This document shows, one piece after another, positions 62,740-64,000 of a DNA stretch of 64,000 nt; position 1 is the stretch's first letter, and each line of letters begins with the position of its first letter. Source of the stretch: Deltaproteobacteria bacterium. GTDB lineage: Bacteria > JAGRBM01 > JAHCIT01. The position numbers and the translations under genes were made by a program. The notes below the pieces were generated by a model that saw nothing but the letters and a program-made list of their open reading frames with translations, did no database searches and had not been told where the DNA came from. The stretch spans positions 8,210 through 72,209 of the forward strand of contig JAHCIT010000012.1 of the NCBI GenBank assembly GCA_026129095.1. Direction: 5' to 3'.

Positions 62740-63675
62740 ATGTGCAAGCTGCTGATGATTCCGCATGTTCCCCAGGGGTATTCGCAGGCTGCGTGGGAGT
62801 TTGTCCGCGCCGCCCATGGCGTGCAGACGCAGGCCGATAGCGATGGCTACGGCTACGCGGCGCTCTCGCGTGGCGGGGGGCTGTTCGCCGAGCGGTGGTT
62901 TCCGGCCGCGCAGGCGTTCGGAGGCGGGTCCGCTTCCGTCCGGCTCGCGGAAAAAATCGCGGCCAGTTATGGCCCCGCCCTCGTTCCCGCCCCGGTATAC
63001 GAGCATATCGGGGATGGAGAGGGCCCCGGATCCGATATCGCCGCCATTCTGGTGCATGCACGGCGGGCCAACTGCGCCCGGTCGCTCCGGAACACGCACC
63101 CGTTCGTCTGCGGCACTGGCCCTTACCGCCAGGGGCCCGACGGCCGCACGTTCGGAACCACGGCAGCAATGATCCACAACGGCCGCATCGAGAACGACGC
63201 GAAACTGACCCGGATGTTCAGCTCCTGCGACTCGGAGGTGATCCTCCACCAGTACACCGGCGCGGCCGTCCACGAAATGCCGGAGCGGTTCCAGTCCGTC
63301 GCCAGCGTGCTGGAGGGCCACTACGCGCTCGGCTTCATCGCGAGGCAGGAAGCAGGCCGGTGGGTAGTGGACATCGTGCGGGACGACCGGGCGAAACTGG
63401 CCGCCGCCTGGATCGGGGAGATACACGCTGTCGTGTTCTGCACAACCGAGGATATCCTCGACGCCGCCGCCCGCGAGCTCGGCTGGCGCGCCCCGGACTA
63501 CTTCGCCGTGCGCGAGAACGTCCTCATCCGGCACGATCCCTTCACGGGGGAGGTGCTCGCCGTCGAGGGGTTCACACCCGCCGGGCGGCCACAGCCGGAA
63601 GCCACCGCTCCTGAAACGGATACCCGGCTGCATCCGTTGGAAGCCGACCGGACCGTTCAGGCCTCCGTGGTATAA
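62740..63675 (+). CDS. Class II glutamine amidotransferase
   Basis: 311 residues beginning MCKLLMIP, so that the Ntn-type catalytic Cys is residue 2 after removal of Met. The segment DGYGYAALSRGG, VHARRANCARSLRNTHPFVCG, and MIHNGRIENDAKLTRMFSSCDSEVILH match the GATase II fold (glutamine binding and the oxyanion loop). No synthetase partner domain follows. It lies 41 bp after the methyltransferase and is probably cotranscribed with it. Function of this small class is unknown. Confidence 0.85.
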   Translation: MCKLLMIPHVPQGYSQAAWEFVRAAHGVQTQADSDGYGYAALSRGGGLFAERWFPAAQAFGGGSASVRLAEKIAASYGPALVPAPVYEHIGDGEGPGSDIAAILVHARRANCARSLRNTHPFVCGTGPYRQGPDGRTFGTTAAMIHNGRIENDAKLTRMFSSCDSEVILHQYTGAAVHEMPERFQSVASVLEGHYALGFIARQEAGRWVVDIVRDDRAKLAAAWIGEIHAVVFCTTEDILDAAARELGWRAPDYFAVRENVLIRHDPFTGEVLAVEGFTPAGRPQPEATAPETDTRLHPLEADRTVQASVV

Positions 63676-63676
63676 T
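63668..63676 (+). promoter_or_regulatory. Extended -10 element overlapping the amidotransferase stop
   Basis: TGGTATAAT, a consensus extended -10 (TGnTATAAT), reads into the non-coding tail of the window. No good -35 is visible. It could start a small RNA or a gene beyond the window. Confidence 0.35.
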
Positions 63677-63824
63677 GGGCAGCGGACAGGGGGCGTCGCA
63701 CTCCATTGAATGGACAGTCTTCAAACATCCTGAAGATTCCGCAAATTGATTCGATTTAAGGAAATCAGCGTCCCGGAAAACCGGCCGCCAGCCGGTTGCG
63801 CCCGGCCGGTGAACCGGGCCGCCG

Positions 63825-63840
63825 CCACGGCTCACCACGC
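63825..63840. repeat. Copy 1 of a 16-bp direct repeat
   Basis: CCACGGCTCACCACGC, followed by TTCGCCACACCTCAACAC, a degenerate continuation of the same CNCACCAC pattern. The second copy is at 63937-63952. Confidence 0.75.
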
Positions 63841-63876
63841 TTCGCCACACCTCAACACGGGTCAGGCCGGTAGAAA

Positions 63877-63890
63877 GTGATGGATATCAC
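63877..63890. promoter_or_regulatory. CRP/FNR-family-like palindrome
   Basis: GTGAT-GGAT-ATCAC, which also reads AGTGA-TGGATA-TCACA, the classical CRP geometry. It differs from the TATGA operator found elsewhere in the window, so another Crp/Fnr protein may use it. Confidence 0.4.
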
Positions 63891-63936
63891 ACAAAAATAG
63901 CGAGTGAAAACAGTCAATTACAGCCACCACGCTTCA

Positions 63937-63952
63937 CCACGGCTCACCACGC
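63937..63952. repeat. Copy 2 of a 16-bp direct repeat
   Basis: Identical to 63825-63840, preceded by GCTTCACCA and running directly into a hairpin arm. Confidence 0.75.
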
Positions 63953-63973
63953 CTCGTTTGAGGTGAGGCGTGG
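63947..63973. repeat. Hairpin at the window end
   Basis: CCACGCCTC at 63947-63955 pairs with GAGGCGTGG at 63965-63973 around a 9-nt loop. It overlaps the second 16-bp repeat and could be a REP-like unit or the end of a repeat array continuing beyond the window. Confidence 0.55.
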
Positions 63974-64000
63974 CCACTGGGCGGACCTAGCCCCTGGGAA

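Larger units (their letters stand above)
63676..64000. other. Non-coding tail with short repeats
   Basis: No credible gene in the last 325 bp. The stretch holds the repeated CCACGGCTCACCACGC (63825-63840 and 63937-63952), the related GCTTCGCCAC/GCTTCACCAC, a CRP-like palindrome and a hairpin, described separately. There is an AT-rich core at about 63875-63920 between the repeats. Confidence 0.6.

Noticed and set aside
63825-63973. CRISPR array
   Set aside because: Only two exact 16-bp copies with a gap of about 96 bp, no equal-length spacers and no cas genes nearby.

Overview
The window is GC-rich DNA from a Gram-negative, respiratory bacterium capable of nitrite and nitric oxide reduction. 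Signs of an outer membrane are a beta-barrel porin and several lipobox cytochromes. I cannot assign a genus. There are no rRNA or tRNA genes, no transposases and no CRISPR array, and the gene content suggests an uncultured or poorly described lineage.

Layout. (A) 1-12.3 kb, all on the + strand: an acyl-CoA catabolic operon holding the tail of a 2-hydroxyacyl-CoA dehydratase/activase-type protein, an SCPx-like thiolase, an acyl-CoA ligase, two adjacent acyl-CoA dehydrogenases, a ferredoxin-nitroreductase fusion, an OleB/haloalkane-dehalogenase-like hydrolase, a B12-type radical SAM protein, a PEBP protein and a CPA2 antiporter. (B) 12.2-24.8 kb: a lipid or isoprenoid redox region with a radical SAM protein, a GMC oxidoreductase, two SCP2-type proteins, three phytoene-desaturase-like flavoproteins, a hemerythrin, a DUF59 protein, an NnrS-like membrane protein and a methyltransferase. 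(C) 24.8-33.3 kb, minus strand: a porin, a second hemerythrin and a complete Rieske/cytochrome b complex operon carrying a GltD-like NAD(P)H flavo-iron-sulfur protein and several c-type cytochromes. (D) 33.3-36.0 kb, minus strand: a small nitrosative-stress operon (ScdA_N, DUF2249, PNPOx-like, FmdE-like, four-helix membrane protein), divergent from a Crp/Fnr regulator. (E) 36.9-50.9 kb: denitrification core with norC (two-heme fusion), norB, norQ, norD, nirJ, nirF, a small cytochrome c, nirS and a YwiC-like protein, plus AhbC-like and AhbD-like radical SAM enzymes. (F) 51-64 kb: a second B12 radical SAM paralogue, a DUF445 protein, an NmrA-like pseudogene, a desaturase with a PaaX-type regulator, a TSUP permease, two TetR regulators with visible operators, an MpaB-type oxygenase, a DUF420 protein, a methyltransferase and a class II glutamine amidotransferase. 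The window ends in about 325 bp of non-coding repeats.

The strongest integrating signal is a palindrome, TATGA-N6-TCATA. It occurs five times perfectly and at least five times with one mismatch, always in intergenic DNA: upstream of nirS, nirJ, norC, the ywiC-like gene, the Rieske operon, the Crp/Fnr gene itself, the hemerythrin operon, the phytoene-desaturase-like operon and the GMC oxidoreductase. It is CRP-like in geometry but differs from CRP (TGTGA) and FNR (TTGAT) half-sites. The cysteine-poor Crp/Fnr protein at 36.1 kb has an unusual recognition helix (V-E-T-S-I-R) that fits the change. The sequence therefore suggests one NO- or low-oxygen-responsive regulon joining denitrification, the bc complex and the flavoprotein/SCP2 lipid module. 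That is the best candidate here for an undescribed system.
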